This document shows, one piece after another, positions 37,457 to 48,934 of a stretch of DNA of 64,000 bases. Source of the DNA: Trichosphaerium sp. ATCC 40318 (lineage: Eukaryota > Discosea > Flabellinia > Trichosidae); contig JALMLS010000447.1 of assembly GCA_038496445.1 (NCBI GenBank), positions 204,358 through 268,357 on the forward strand, written 5' to 3'. Each line of letters starts with the position of its first letter. The stretch's first letter is position 1. The translations under genes were made by a program, and so were the position numbers. The notes beneath the pieces are model-generated. The model was not told the DNA's origin, ran no database searches, and was given only the letters and a program-made list of their open reading frames with translations.

Positions 37457-38230
37457 TTATCGCTTTCTCATAGGCTCTAATCTATCAAAAATATAACAGT
37501 TTGCCTCGGCTGCAACGATCTCTCTATCTTCATCTTTGCTATTCTTCTTACTATGATAACTTTCTACTAGTCTCTTAACCCTTAACGAGTCTGAAGAGTC
37601 GCTATAAGGCAATGATGATATCAACTCTTGTTCTGTTAGTTTATCGACGTTTATCTTTTGTTCGACGCTGTTCTTCGTTATAAGTATCTGTTTGCCATCC
37701 TTGAACTTGGACATAGCTTGTTCTAAGAGCCTATTGATTGGGAGGAAAGGATATTCAAAAATAAACGTAAACATAGCACCGCGAGGGCCAAATGTTGTAT
37801 TATGAAGGGGCATCATTGGATTTGCAGCGTTATGAAACGAATGGTTGTAAAAAGCTACAGAAGGCATTTCTTTTATCGGTAACACTTCCATTGCGCCCAT
37901 TATACGCTGTACGTTCTTCGCTGATATCAAAGAATCATGATTTGGTTCTACGTCTCTGGTATCGTTTACAATATAGTTTGATATCTCGCAACCACTTTGG
38001 TAAAGCTCTTGAGACAATACTACGTCAGCTGAAGCGTTTCCAGACCCTAAACTCAAAATGCGTAGCTTGTTCAGAGTCGTAGGCGGTGCGTTCCTGTTGA
38101 TGTAATCAACTACAACTCCAGCATTACTCGATTTAAGCATGTCAGAACATGTGTTAATCGCTCGAACACCTATCGTTTTCTTACGCGCATAAGTTGTTTG
38201 TTGTGTGGCGAACCGCGTGGCTCTAAACAT
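37457..38230 (-). CDS. Possible SAM-dependent methyltransferase, mitochondrial-type N-terminus
   Basis: Single-exon protein of 257 residues, unusual here for lacking introns. The N-terminus (MFRATRFATQQTTYARKKT) is Arg/Ser/Thr-rich without acids, like a mitochondrial presequence. LRILSLGSGNASADVVLS resembles class I methyltransferase motif I (hydrophobic strand, G-x-G). A downstream FTFIFEYPFLPINRLLEQA helix-strand pattern would fit, but acidic motif II and the post-motif residues are not clear. The identification is tentative; it could also be an unrelated conserved protein. Confidence 0.5.
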   Translation of the reverse strand: MFRATRFATQQTTYARKKTIGVRAINTCSDMLKSSNAGVVVDYINRNAPPTTLNKLRILSLGSGNASADVVLSQELYQSGCEISNYIVNDTRDVEPNHDSLISAKNVQRIMGAMEVLPIKEMPSVAFYNHSFHNAANPMMPLHNTTFGPRGAMFTFIFEYPFLPINRLLEQAMSKFKDGKQILITKNSVEQKINVDKLTEQELISSLPYSDSSDSLRVKRLVESYHSKKNSKDEDREIVAAEANCYIFDRLEPMRKR

Positions 38231-38790
38231 TGTGCTCGAACAAAATGAATGACAGAACAGTTTTGACTACAGGACTAGAGTATTAACGCGCGTGTGGAAC
38301 TCATGATACACTTTATAACTGTACACGGCTAAAGAAAAACCACATCAAATGGAAAAAGGAAATACAAGACAATCCTGACTGTAATTAATGTCTACGTAGC
38401 TATTACAACTGTTTTTTGCCAAAATAACACTGTTTAAATAAAAATTGATGCGCTTTCGCGTAAGAACGATAGACATTGATTTCTGTTATACGTAAAAGCC
38501 AACTACACCACGCAATCTTTACTTCTATAAATGGGAATTATTGACAAAGTCTGACTTTCTTTTTTGCTCGGCTTTCATTTTACTGAATTCGGAATCATAA
38601 GTATGGCATCTCATAGAGCATCTGAAACCATAAATAAGCCACCGGAAGCAAAAAGAGTTCCTCCAGGCACGCTGATTTTTTTGTAGTAACAAAAGCGTGT
38701 AAGAGCGATCTAATTAACAAGTAAACTCTATACCTTTCGTATTTATAAGGTTTAAAACATTAAAAACATTATTAATGCTAATTGAGTAGA
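38231..38790. other. Intergenic / 5' region of the NHL gene
   Basis: An open frame at 38603-38683 (MASHRASETINKPPEAKR) may be a first exon of the following gene, because the F-box/YwqK gene at 46275 also starts with a short MAS exon. I could not find a phase-compatible splice to the F-box exon. Confidence 0.35.
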
Positions 38791-40657
38791 TGAACTGTTA
38801 AAATGGACTCTCGTTACCCTACCAAATGAAATGGTGCTTGAAATTTACTACCACCTTGATCTTTCCGATGTAAGCAGCATTGGAACTGCTAATAAGCATC
38901 TAAGAAGCATTGTACAAGGTCATAGGGCTGCTAAAGTGCGTTTGAAACATTTTCTGATAAACGCGACTTCCGTAATTCCAAAATACGCGTATCCATTCTA
39001 CAATCAAACTATAACTAGTTGTATAGCGAAACAAAATAGTCAGAGTGTTAACAAATGTGCACCTCCGTTTTTCTGAATGAATCAAAGTTTTTTTTTCCGT
39101 TTTTTTACGATTCATTGTGCAGTTTTTGTTTGGTTTGAATTTCCATTCTGATGATTGTATTAGCAATGTTTGCATGTGTTTAATGTTGATATGATAGTAC
39201 CCGATACAGGTATTACTGCTGGAATTATATTTAACTCCAAAGGACACGTGCGTAATCGCTAGAGTTTTTTTATTTTTAGCTTTTTTTTTTCATAAGATCT
39301 TTTTTTGGCGTTTTATTTTTGCTATTTTCTACGTATGTCTTTGGATTTACTGAAAGGATGATACGAAAAAAATACCAAGTATTTTTAGGCTATTAATAAA
39401 CTAAAAGCAAAACTCAAAGGCGCATGATCGCCGGTTTTAGGTTTAAATGTTCAGAATTTTTTTGGAAAAAATGTTATTCCTTCTTCTTACCCTCTTTCGT
39501 TTAGCTTATATTTACTGACTTTGGAAGACACAGTATATGTTCTTTTGATATGGATACACGCACTCTTAAAAAGCTTATACCCTGTGGAGATCAACCCGAA
39601 GAAGAAAATGAAGAAGACTTGAAACCACAAACTGGCGATTGTCCGTTAGAAAAAGCAAAAGTGAAAAGTCCTCATAGCCTAGCTCTTGACAAGCATGATA
39701 ATATAATATTTTCAGATGCTTATAATCATGTGGTACGTAGAATAAATGTAACATTAAATATTGTGGAGACATTGGCTGGACAGTCTGGATTGTTTGGATA
39801 CACAAATGGTAGTAAGGCCAAAGCAACTTTTTATTATCCTTTCGGGATTGTCTATAATGATGATGGTACTATACTTGTTTGTGACGATTGGAATCATTGT
39901 GTAAGAATAGTAGAACCTTGTGGGGATGTTAAAACTCTTGGTACGTCTTACATTCGAATAGAAACAAAAAAAAAAAATGCAAACAACTTTTTCCTATTTT
40001 TTTCTCATCAAAGTAATGCTCTTTTACTATCGAAAACAAGTATTATACATCCTTTTTATATATCCTCAAATCTACAGGATATCCACAAACGTTTTATAAA
40101 TAGTAAGCGTACAAGAAAACGAAACGTTTCGACGTGTTTTTTTTTTGTATATTTACTGCTTGGTCTGATTGTACTAATTGTTTTTCTCCTTTACAGTCGG
40201 ATCTCCGGCTCATATGCAATATAAAGACGGACCTATTAAAGAAGCACATATGGTATATCCAGGTTATATATGTAAAAACGATAAAACAGGAGAGTTATAC
40301 ATTGCAAGTGAACATGGTATTAGAGTAATTAAAAAAAATATTGTTTCAACAATTTGGGCGCATGCTTCGAATGTACAGACGAATTATTTAAGAATATCTG
40401 GTATAGCTATTGATAGATATGGTGACTTATACTTTTCTCTTGCTGAGAGTAAGAGTGATGACAGGACAACCGAGATACATAAATCTGAAGGTATTTACAA
40501 AATATTTTTATCAATGGAAAAAAGACATGTTGTTAAGTTACGGTTAAATGTTGTTTTGGATAACATTTTTGCTTTAAAGTATTATAAAGGATCTATATAT
40601 TTTAAAGGAACAACAAGAGCAAATGAGCAAAATATATACAAGATGCAGTGTTTGTAA
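38791..40657 (+). CDS. F-box / NHL-repeat protein
   Basis: The first visible exon reads LVTLPNEMVLEIYYHLDLSDVSS..ANKHLRSIV, an F-box. After an intron-rich stretch (38930-39505, exons uncertain) come NHL/beta-propeller repeats: LIFTDFGRHSICSFD, then SPHSLALDKHDNIIFSDAYN, VVRRINVTL..VETLAGQSG, YPFGIVYNDDGTILVCDDWN and HCVRIVEP, and from 40200 GELYIASEHGIRVI and ISGIAIDRYGDLYFS. Stop TAA at 40655-40657. NHL propellers bind proteins or RNA; with an F-box this suggests another ubiquitin-ligase adaptor. The exon containing ITAGIIFNSKGH (~39205-39245) probably belongs here. Confidence 0.7.
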
Positions 40658-41025
40658 AAAGTGATGTTTTTCAAAAAAAAGAAAAGACTAATAAATCAAC
40701 CCATATAACTTACTATTTGTATCTACGTGTATAGTTGACTCTAGCGCAATATTTTTTCAAGGAAGTGAACCTTTCAAGCGTGTGAATGCTGACCAAACTA
40801 TGATGTGTGATGTCTCAATTTAGTATGGAACATAATAAATCAGTTAGCATATACACTTTTTCCGTTACTTTTGGTTTCGGCCAAAATTAGCACACGTAAG
40901 CTAAATTTGTTTATCGTAGCTCATGTTTCAGCACATCTGAAGATTGTGTCGTCAACTGATCCAATAATTTAGAAACAGTCCTGGTTGCGATATTCAAGCA
41001 ATCCATCTGAATTTGCTATTTCGCA
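40658..41025. other. Intergenic; carries start of a dispersed repeat
   Basis: From about 40986 begins an ~85-base block repeated at 44551-44634 (see findings). Otherwise nothing recognised. Confidence 0.4.
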
Positions 41026-41403
41026 GTGGCCCACATTATGCTGAAATGCGAACACAATGTAAACTCCTTAGATCACGAGGCTCAAGATTGGCTCAAATTG
41101 TCAAAAAATCCGTCACCACCAACACAATTTAGATACAATGCTATATCTTATTCTTTAATAGACTTACCGAGAGGTATACATAAGTTGTACGGATGTACAA
41201 GCACGTGTGCTGGAGAAACTTTTATTTCAACAAACCAAGGTGTTTTCATTTATGTTGATGGAAAGAACACGCTAGGGAAGTTAAAGATACAAGTGGATGG
41301 TCATGTCGGAGCTATTTGGTTAAGTGAATGTATAATGTATGGTGTAGTGGAGAAGAATAACATTGATGGGAATAATGTAAGTTTATTTAAACTTGACTTG
41401 TAA
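41026..41403 (+). CDS. Small protein or terminal exon, unknown
   Basis: Open frame ending at TAA 41401-41403. It reads GIHKLYGCTSTCAGETFIST, NQGVFIYVDGKNTLGKLKI, HVGAIWLSECIMYGVVEKN, which has the look of one or two beta-propeller blades. It may be a terminal exon of a propeller gene rather than a separate gene. The ATG at 41026 lies inside the dispersed repeat and another frame is better conserved there, so the start is doubtful. Confidence 0.4.
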   Translation: MAHIMLKCEHNVNSLDHEAQDWLKLSKNPSPPTQFRYNAISYSLIDLPRGIHKLYGCTSTCAGETFISTNQGVFIYVDGKNTLGKLKIQVDGHVGAIWLSECIMYGVVEKNNIDGNNVSLFKLDL

Positions 41404-41435
41404 GTCTACAATCACTTGGGTTTTTTTTTTCAAAA

Positions 41436-44148
41436 TCACTTTATTGCTTCTTGTCTTCTTTCCCACCATGACTTACGTGGTTCATCATGGCGAGATTTTT
41501 TACGCCACCAGTACTTGTTTTCTCCTTCTCCGCAGAAAGATTCAAAGTGGGTTCTGTGCAGTTCAGTGTACAAGTGTTTGAAAGCGTCCATCCTTACTTC
41601 CTGTGTTGTATTATTAATATGTTGTTTAGACACAAAATGTGATTACATACTGGAATATAAGCAGCTGTACGATCGCAATTATACATAAACTGAGGTTGTG
41701 TTTGCGTGACGTGTAAATCAGCAAGCATAACAGCAGTGCCAACATCTTCAAAGTAATTTAATTTGGTCTTTTTTCTATTGGCTATTTTGTTCATAGTAAG
41801 TTTTACCTCAATGTTGAATCTAAGCAATGCTGATTTTGTACGCACAAGCACCCAGTAGCTATTATACATATGTAATGCAAGATCATGTGATAAGATATAA
41901 GCTCCACCAATAGCGTACTGCAGAGGAAGATATTTTTGTGGTACAATAGAAGTTGAATCGTTGTATATTGCTGTCCGCCCGTAGTACACTCGCCTCTTTG
42001 GGAAGTACTTTGAATACTCTAAAATTTTGTTGGGAAGGATCCATGTGTCATCATCACCTTTGAAAGTGTTAGATCAGATTGTTGCTAGCAATTGTTTATA
42101 AATGTTGAATGTTCAATATGTGAATGTACATTTTAGGATGTAGTCAAAGTTGTAAGTCTCAATCGCGTATTTGATAAACAACATTGTCTTCATTGATAGG
42201 TCCTCGTATTTATCTTTCATTGGAAGTAGTTTAATGTCTCCATACGTATCGTTCTCTATCAATATTAGAGCCAAAACAAAAAATTAAAAAAATGGATTCC
42301 TCGAACAAGATAGTACCTCTTTTAAGTTCCTTCATGATATCAGGACCTTTATCATCAATAAGTCATAAAAGTGCTTTAAATTTAACAGGCGTATGTATAT
42401 GTTTACCACCCATTATCCAATACGCTTCGTACTCCGTACCTCGTGTACCTTTAGGGAATCTAGGGACGATTTTTGTAAGCAGTTCACACTTTCAAAAAAA
42501 TTCTAGCACACCTCAAAAACGTTATTTTTGGCCAAATTTTGGGTATGCTTCAGAGCACATTTGTGTCTACAATTTGGTAGCACCAGAACTTGCTGGTAAT
42601 TAATAGTGTACTTCAATCAACTATTTCATTGAATCCAAAAACGAGTTTTTTCTGCCTGGGATCATATTCTTCTCCTCTAACACCACCATGTTTTGCAGGT
42701 AATTCTTGAACACCATAGTGATTAAGGATTACATTCTGTCGTTTCTTGCATTTTTTATCACTTTTAGTGTTCCACATAAAGCTATCATCACCCGTCTCTA
42801 TACCTGATTGCTGTAAATTGGTCATTGTTTTGAACAATCATTCTAACCCACAGATACCTTTTTCAAATCTTTCCTTTTGACGGCAGGTGCTCAATAAACC
42901 ATTGTCTACCTATAAGCAGTTATAGAGTATTTGATAATTTAGGTATCAAAACACGGAGACAACTTTTTCATAGAAGTTGATGAACATAATATTTAAATGA
43001 AAATGTCAAAATACTCACTCTTGCTTGGTATTTTATTGAATCAGAGGTCCATACAGCTTGCTGTAGTTATGTTTTACCACTACAGAAGTTTTAGAGACAG
43101 AACTTACTTTTTACATGGAGATAACTTCAGTACTTACCAAAAACAGTTTCTTTGAAACTATGCTGCTACAATTGTTTAACTATTGCTGAAATTTATGCTG
43201 TATCATATACAGTGTATGGACTATACTTTCAAAGAGTACAGGACCTTCAATAACTCATTTTATTTCATAAAATGTAAAACTGCTTGTGGTAAATGGAGTA
43301 GGAATATTGGAATTTACAGATTACGCAAGGCTGTACAGACTTGAAACCCTTCTTGACATATTTCAAATAGCTATTAAATGTATGTACACCATTTAAACGC
43401 TTGTACACGCTTGCCCTACATCGGTATTGGGGAACTCGATTTGACTACAATATTAACACAGCAAACCAACGTTTTAAGCGTTTTCCGAGCGATAAATGTC
43501 GTTTAAAGGTACATTGTACATACACGTTCATATTGTGGTACCATAAGCTTTATTTTAGCCCATAACGCATAAATTTATTTGCAAGAGCCATTTATGATGA
43601 TTTCAGGCTCGAATCATCTGTTTATTCTCAATGAAGCTCGATTGAAGCTTTTTTAGCTATGTATTAAAAAAATACGCCAAAAAACATGTAAAAAAGTAAA
43701 TAATTTATTTCACACTTAGAACATAACAATAGAGCCATTCGTTCTAGAGATACATTAACACACGCTAAAGCATTGATATAAGAGGTGTGAACCGCTTACA
43801 AAAATAGTCCCTACATCAAAACGTTAGCCCCTTAGAAAAAATCTATTTTTAGATGTACAAGTTCCACCACGTGTTTCTTACAGGTCTTCGTCTACGTATG
43901 TATTGTGGTGATGAAAACACTCCAAAAATTATTTTCCTGTGCGGTACCGATTTGTTTCTTAGTTTAGCAACGTGTGGAACTATTTTATCAACAAATTTTG
44001 GCATATCTGAGACTTTTGAGACTTCCGAGGGTTCCAGAAGGCTGTTTTGCTCGATTTGATTTTTCGGCTTTGTACTCATAATATTTACGAGAACCAAGAT
44101 TAATATAACATTGTAGAATAAAAGCCAATACGATTTCCAGAGTATCAT
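41436..44148 (-). CDS. GT31 beta-1,3-galactosyltransferase-like glycosyltransferase, possibly broken
   Basis: Exon 1 (44148 to ~43858) encodes a type II signal anchor (WLLFYNVILILVLVNIM), a stem, and the family opening FGVFSSPQYIRRRRPVRNTWW. The next matching exons read YEAYWIMGGKHIH, DDKGPDIMKELKR, ENDTYGDIKLLPMKDKYEDL, SMKTMLFIKYAI and FDYILK, then the metal-binding DDDTWILP (~42050). Further on come VYYGRTAIYN, YAIGGAYILSHDLALHMY and YFEDVGTAVMLADL. The last exon ends WWERRQEAIK before a TGA near 41433. This is the complete Galactosyl_T motif order of a Golgi enzyme. Problem: an in-frame TGA at 42365-42363 falls between KALL and LIDDKG, so this copy may be a pseudogene unless an unrecognised splice removes it. 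A separate open block (42837-42613, minus) lies inside the large first intron. Confidence 0.72.
42613..42837 (-). CDS. Exon-like block inside the GT31 first intron
   Basis: The open frame includes TGDDSFMWNTKSDKKCKKRQ and ELPAKHGGVRGEEYDPRQKK, then stops with TGA. It could be an alternative terminal exon of the GT31 gene or a nested fragment. No domain recognised. Confidence 0.3.
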   Translation of the reverse strand: MFKTMTNLQQSGIETGDDSFMWNTKSDKKCKKRQNVILNHYGVQELPAKHGGVRGEEYDPRQKKLVFGFNEIVD

Positions 44149-45525
44149 TTACATAACCTTACGCCAAGGAATCTTGACAATTTATGACCATGATACTGAT
44201 TGTTGAAAGATTATCTGAGATGTATCTCGTTCTATCACTAAGGGCAATGACCTACAAGTGTTATGTGGTTATGACGGATCGGTCATAATAGCTTGTTGGT
44301 GTAACAACAGCTAGCGAGATGACTCAAGGAATAGATTTATTGAATATTTGAAGTTTTCACGTGCTCAAATACTTTGTTATTACATCGCTATCTTGCGCTT
44401 GTGTGACGTCTAAGTTTTGTAACTCCATCTGTTGTTTCGCCAGTCTTTTTTTCGCTGACAGTGCTCTGCAATTCATTTAAAGTGCTTTCAGGGGAAAAAT
44501 ACAACTATTCTGTTACTGTTGGTATACTCTAACTTTTGAGTAGTCTCATATTGCGACATTCAAGCAGTCTATCTGCAGTTACTATTTCGTAGTGGCCCAC
44601 ATTATGCCGAAATGCGAACACAAGTAAAATCCTTGTCAATTCCTCCTTAAAAACAATACCGATTTATTGTTAGATGAGAGAAGTAAGAAAATTCTCCTTT
44701 ACAACCAAATATAGCGCTATGTACTTAACATGTTAATACATGGTTTAGTTTCCATACCTAACCTTTGTACCCTTACAATGTTGTTGTATTCTATTGTTGC
44801 TATTTCCTTTCTTTGAATACATTCTACTTATGTTCGTGTTCTCATGTGGCATCATCAATACTTGGAACATGTGAATTGTATTTGGATTCAAGAATATTGA
44901 ATTATCTATTGCATTCTTTTATGTTGTTCCAAAGAACGACATGACCTGTTGATGTCATTGCTCCAATTACAAACTCAATAGAGAATTTTTCTCTAAGCAG
45001 TTGAAGAAAAAGTAAAAAATGTGTCAGTGACACAGCAGTCAGCTACTCACCTGAAACTGCCGTATGCGATAGGTTAAGGTTTGTATTTCAAGGGGAAGAT
45101 CTAAACAGAGATGCACAAGAAGTACATTATATGCAATTATCATAGGAAATATGTGCCTTGCTCTTTTCAGCAAAAAAGGAACTTTTAATGCCTTATTTAA
45201 GAGCAACAACACCTTTTTCTGTCAAATGAATGGGCCAGATCTGCTTAAACAGTAATGTACTTATCCCTGATATGAGGCATGCGCATGTCGAATACAATAC
45301 ATCATTTTTGGCTGTTTGGGATGTTGCATAAGTTAGAAAGAGGAAAAAAACTGTAAACATTTTTGGTAAAAGTGCACTACAACAAACGAAAAGCGGTTAG
45401 CTCGGTTTTATATCGCTAATCAAGATCAATAAGCTGAACTTGACGTTTTTTGCGGAGCCACGACTAACGTTTTAGTGTGCACACTCAGGTTCGATGCACT
45501 ACTACTCTTTACTTTCAAGGTATAA
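44149..45525. other. Intergenic; contains the second copy of a dispersed repeat
   Basis: 44551-44634 repeats 40986-41070. CACGTG near 44358. Nothing else recognised across about 1.4 kb. Confidence 0.45.
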
Positions 45526-46042
45526 ATGATGAACAAAAATAACCTAGCTAGAAGATTTTCACATTTTACAATAACGTCATACCATAAAAACAGTAAAACG
45601 TATTTTTCTCACGGCTACAGGTTTATATTAGGCTCTCATACTTACTGTGTAGATTCAAAGCATGCAGTGCTTACACCGCAGCACATTCAACTGCTTAGCG
45701 AAAAATTCTCTAGTATGAATTTTCTTCACATCAGACTTGCTCTTTGCATGTACTTGTGCTCACAATGTCAATAGTACGTATTTTCGCTTAGATTCAACTG
45801 TTGTGGATACTTTGGGTATTATTAAAGACAATGCCACAGTTTCGCTTCAGGACTCAATAACATCAAGTCTCTCCGACAACACAAATACCTGTTCAAACAT
45901 TGAAACCGATTGGGTGTCAGTATTGACAAGGTTGGGTATTTCAAGCGAAAGAGCAGAACAGCTTGGATCATTGATGAATGAACTTGGTATCCAGCTGAAA
46001 GACATTAATCAAGATGTGTTGAAACACTTGGGTTCAGCCTGA
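45526..46042 (+). CDS. Small two-exon protein with a SAM-like C-terminus
   Basis: Exons 45526-45712 and 45792-46042 join in phase over a GTATGA..CTTAG intron, giving about 145 residues. The N-terminal part (RRFSHFTITSYHKNSKTYFS) is basic and aromatic. The C-terminal part (DWVSVLTRLGISSERAEQL..LNELGIQLKDINQDVLKHLG) has the five-helix pattern and terminal LG of a sterile-alpha-motif domain, an interaction module. Assignment rests on pattern only. Confidence 0.5.
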
Positions 46043-46274
46043 TAGAACGTATCAAGGTGAAAAGCAAAAAGAACTCCTTTACTTATGATAGTAAATAACT
46101 AAACTGGTTTGTAACAGCATAGGAAAACATGCTTGATTAGATCCAAGTCAAACAAAGGCTTTGATTGAACACGTGGTTTCTTCGAATTATAACTGGCGCC
46201 AAGTTTTCTGAAAACTATTCTTCAACGAAAATTCGTATCAAGTATAACAACTGTTCTCGTTTTGTCTTCTATCT

Positions 46275-46908
46275 ATGGCATCAAAAGGTGTTTTTCAACT
46301 GAAGGATACTTTACAAATCAAGGTATGCCGCTGCTATTAGCAGTTTTACTTACAACTTTAAACAGGTGGAACATTTATTGGACCTTCCTGTAGAGTTACA
46401 TCTTTATATTATGGATATAGACTTTGAAGTGTATGTAAAGTGGCCTTGTTTATCTAAATACACAGCAACAAATACAAGATTTGATTCAGACATGAAAAAA
46501 CAAGGTAGATGGTTAAGAAAGCGATGGGTCGTGGCTACATCAAACATGTTACTATCACAAAGTGTACTTCAAACTACATTTGATGAAAATAGAAAGAATG
46601 GCGAAGAGAAGGAGTGGTACGAAACTGGACAACTCAAAAGACAAACTACATTTGTTGATGATAAACGAAATGGAGAATCAAAGAAGTGGTATGAAAATGG
46701 ACTACTGGCTGAACAATTCTTCTTTGTAAACGATAAACAAGAAGGAGAACAAAAGATATGGTTTGAAAATGGCCACTTGAAGACACAATCAAATTACGTC
46801 CATGGTAGACAACATGGGGAGTACAAGTGTTGGTACATAGATGGCGCGATGTCTCAATGGGGATACTACATATCAATATTCAGTCAAAATGAAGAACAAA
46901 CAGAATAA
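46275..46908 (+). CDS. F-box-like protein with YwqK/MORN-type repeats, shorter paralogue
   Basis: Exon 1 46275-46322 (MASKGVFQLKDTLQIK), 43-base intron, exon 2 46366-46908. The F-box-like head is DLPVELHLYIMDIDFEVYVKW..LSKYTATNTRF, clearly related to the 33055 gene. Only about four to five repeats follow (EEKEWYETGQLKRQTTFVDD; GESKKWYENGLLAEQFFFVND; GEQKIWFENGHLKTQSNYVHG). The C-terminus is divergent and rich in acidic/Gln residues. It converges with, and overlaps by 29 bases, the minus-strand frame ending at 46880. Confidence 0.75.
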
Positions 46909-47396
46909 CACCGTCTGGTGTCAGCAAATAGCTACACTCTCCAAAGTCTGTGTAATGGCAGTACAAAAAAAAAGGTTTAAACCCAAAATAAACTATAAAA
47001 GATCGAAGACTACGTACGTATTTAACTCCTCTTGGAAATCCTGTTGCTTTACAAGAAAACACTGCTTGGTTCACAGGTGTACCTGAACTATCTTTGAAGT
47101 TTGAATGAGGATTGATACAATTATCGAGATATTCAGAAAGTAGCTTTGTTATGGCACCTATGAACTCAATAAAGGCTTCTGACTGAGGACTTTGGTTGTT
47201 GTACGCTGTCGCGACAAGTGCTTCTAGATCTTTGAAGGCCTGAGAGTTGGTATCGTTGATGACTGTTGGAAGTCGTTTAACACTCCAGTATGTTCTTGTG
47301 TAGTTCCACAACCCGTTCTTTAAGCCAATACAATCATCATTGTATGACTGCGCCTTGACGACCAAGAACTGCTTCCATTCTAAGTTCTCACGGCTC
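46880..47396 (-). CDS. Unknown protein, terminal exons only
   Basis: Reading from an acceptor near 47396: SRENLEWKQFLVVKAQSYND, DDCIGLKNGLWNYTRTYWSV, FKDLEALVATAYNNQSPQ, FIEFIGAITKLLSEYLDN. The frame stays open to a GTACGTAG donor near 47010; sequence beyond it to 46880 may be intron. Helix-rich and soluble, with a hydrophobic repeat pattern. No 5' start was found. No family recognised. Confidence 0.4.
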
Positions 47397-48851
47397 TACG
47401 TCACACAAAAATGAAAAACAGATATAAAATACTCAAAAAATATATCGGTTGTGTCACATACGTTCTAATCCTTTGCTCTAGCGACTGTTAACCAAGCTGT
47501 TTTAGGTGCAAGGTGCGCTATCTAGACGTTCAAAAAAAAGATAGTTTTTTTTAAACGTACAGATGTTGTTCAGACAACGCCATTTTTTTTGGCTTTTACG
47601 TTGCATTATTTATCTCTATCTACCCCTCCTGGTAATCCATATATCTATATTATTTAACGGCTAAACAAACCATCACGTGATATGTTAGGAAGCTATGAAG
47701 AGAAGAGTCATAGCTATTGAAAAAAACAAATTTCAAAAAAAAGCAGTTTTCAATGAAAATGTGTGCTATGAACTTTTCGGATAAGCACCCTATCACGTGG
47801 TCGGACATTCTTTGAAAGTTAACAACAGTTTCTCAAGTGTTAAACCCACAATTTTTTTCTTGACGGATTGTGAGTGTATAAATATAAACAATCAAAACTT
47901 TTATAACAGGAAAGTAAGGTGGTCTGACTACCATACAACAATTCCTCAGGAGTCCTACCTCTTGTACAACGTAGGAACCTCGCCGCACTAATGAATGGAC
48001 AATTAGTAGGCACACCAAATCCCCTTTTGCAACCCTAGGACACCTTTGTTATTTGATAAGGTGCAGAGTTGAAACCCGTTTTGTTTGAAGAAGGACGTTG
48101 TCGTACGTGATTATCGTTAAGCTAGTAGCTCCAATACATAACAAAGTAAAATATCGCACAGGCTTCTTAAGCATCATGTAGGTGTTGCGTATGAAGGCGC
48201 AAGTAAATACAACATTCTATTTATTGCAACAAATTCACATTCTTTTTTTGCCCAAATCTAATTGAGCTCTAATCACCTTATCTGCTTCAAAAATGTTACG
48301 TTACACAACCGTTTAGTAGTAGAACCTTTAGTGTTTATTCTTTTATCAAGCGAGACTGTTATTCTTAGCTTCTATACATACTATCACGTATTTAATAGCG
48401 TCAAAGGTAGTTTAAATAAGTATCAGTTGAAAAAAACGTGATCTGCCGGTTTGGGTTTGAAGCGTCATAAAAAACCCTCTACTCACTCGTGTTCGTATTA
48501 TTACACGTGTTGCTTATTGTATTACAGTGATTCCGCTCCAAAAACGTATCACACGTTCATTTTCAAACAAACCGGTCCACGTAATCTTTGAGCTTCGCCA
48601 CAACCTTAAAAAGCTCGATAAACGTATATCTTCGCATTTTATTCGTATTAACCGGTTATTTGACTGATTTTGATTTGGTAAGTAGGTTTCGCATTCGTAA
48701 TGGCTTCTCAACGAAGTCGAAGTGTACAGATAGCTGAATAAATTGAAATACACTTCCTACGAATCTAAGCTACGATTTCGGACTGCAAATAAGCATCTCA
48801 GGTATTTTTAGCGGCTGGGGTATAAATAGAACACTTATGCTCAAAATATTT
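47397..48851. other. Intergenic, nothing recognised
   Basis: About 1.45 kb without a convincing gene. CACGTG at ~47674, ~47794 and ~48504. A basic open stretch at ~48524-48680 (+) reads like an exon (QKRITRSFSNKPVHVIFELR) but has no partners. Confidence 0.35.
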
Positions 48852-48925
48852 GTTCACGTAGCTCAGATGGTAAGAGCGTTTTACCTTTAACGAAAAGGTC
48901 CGTGGTTCGATTCCACGCGTGTTCA
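48852..48925 (+). tRNA. tRNA-like gene, best read as Lys(UUU), with stem mismatches
   Basis: Canonical layout can be drawn: acceptor 48852-48858, D-arm GCTC/GAGC (48861-48864, 48874-48877), anticodon arm 48879-48895, variable AGGTC, T-arm CGTGG/CCACG with loop TTCGATT (48901-48917), acceptor 48918-48924, discriminator A. The A-box (TAGCTCAGATGG) and B-box (GGTTCGATTCC) are good, and a T7 Pol III terminator follows at 48928-48934. Oddities: two U-U mismatches in the acceptor stem (pairs 2 and 3), an A-C at the base of the anticodon loop, and C instead of U at position 33. It may be a degenerate or pseudo-tRNA. Confidence 0.65.
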
Positions 48926-48927
48926 TG

Positions 48928-48934
48928 TTTTTTT
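48928..48934 (+). terminator. Pol III T-run terminator
   Basis: Seven consecutive T directly after the tRNA-like gene, three bases past the discriminator. Confidence 0.65.

Noticed and set aside
37457-38230. Mitochondrial ribosomal-protein assignment
   Set aside because: The presequence-like start fits a mitochondrial protein, but the only motif seen (LSLGSGNA) points to a methyltransferase fold; kept as tentative.
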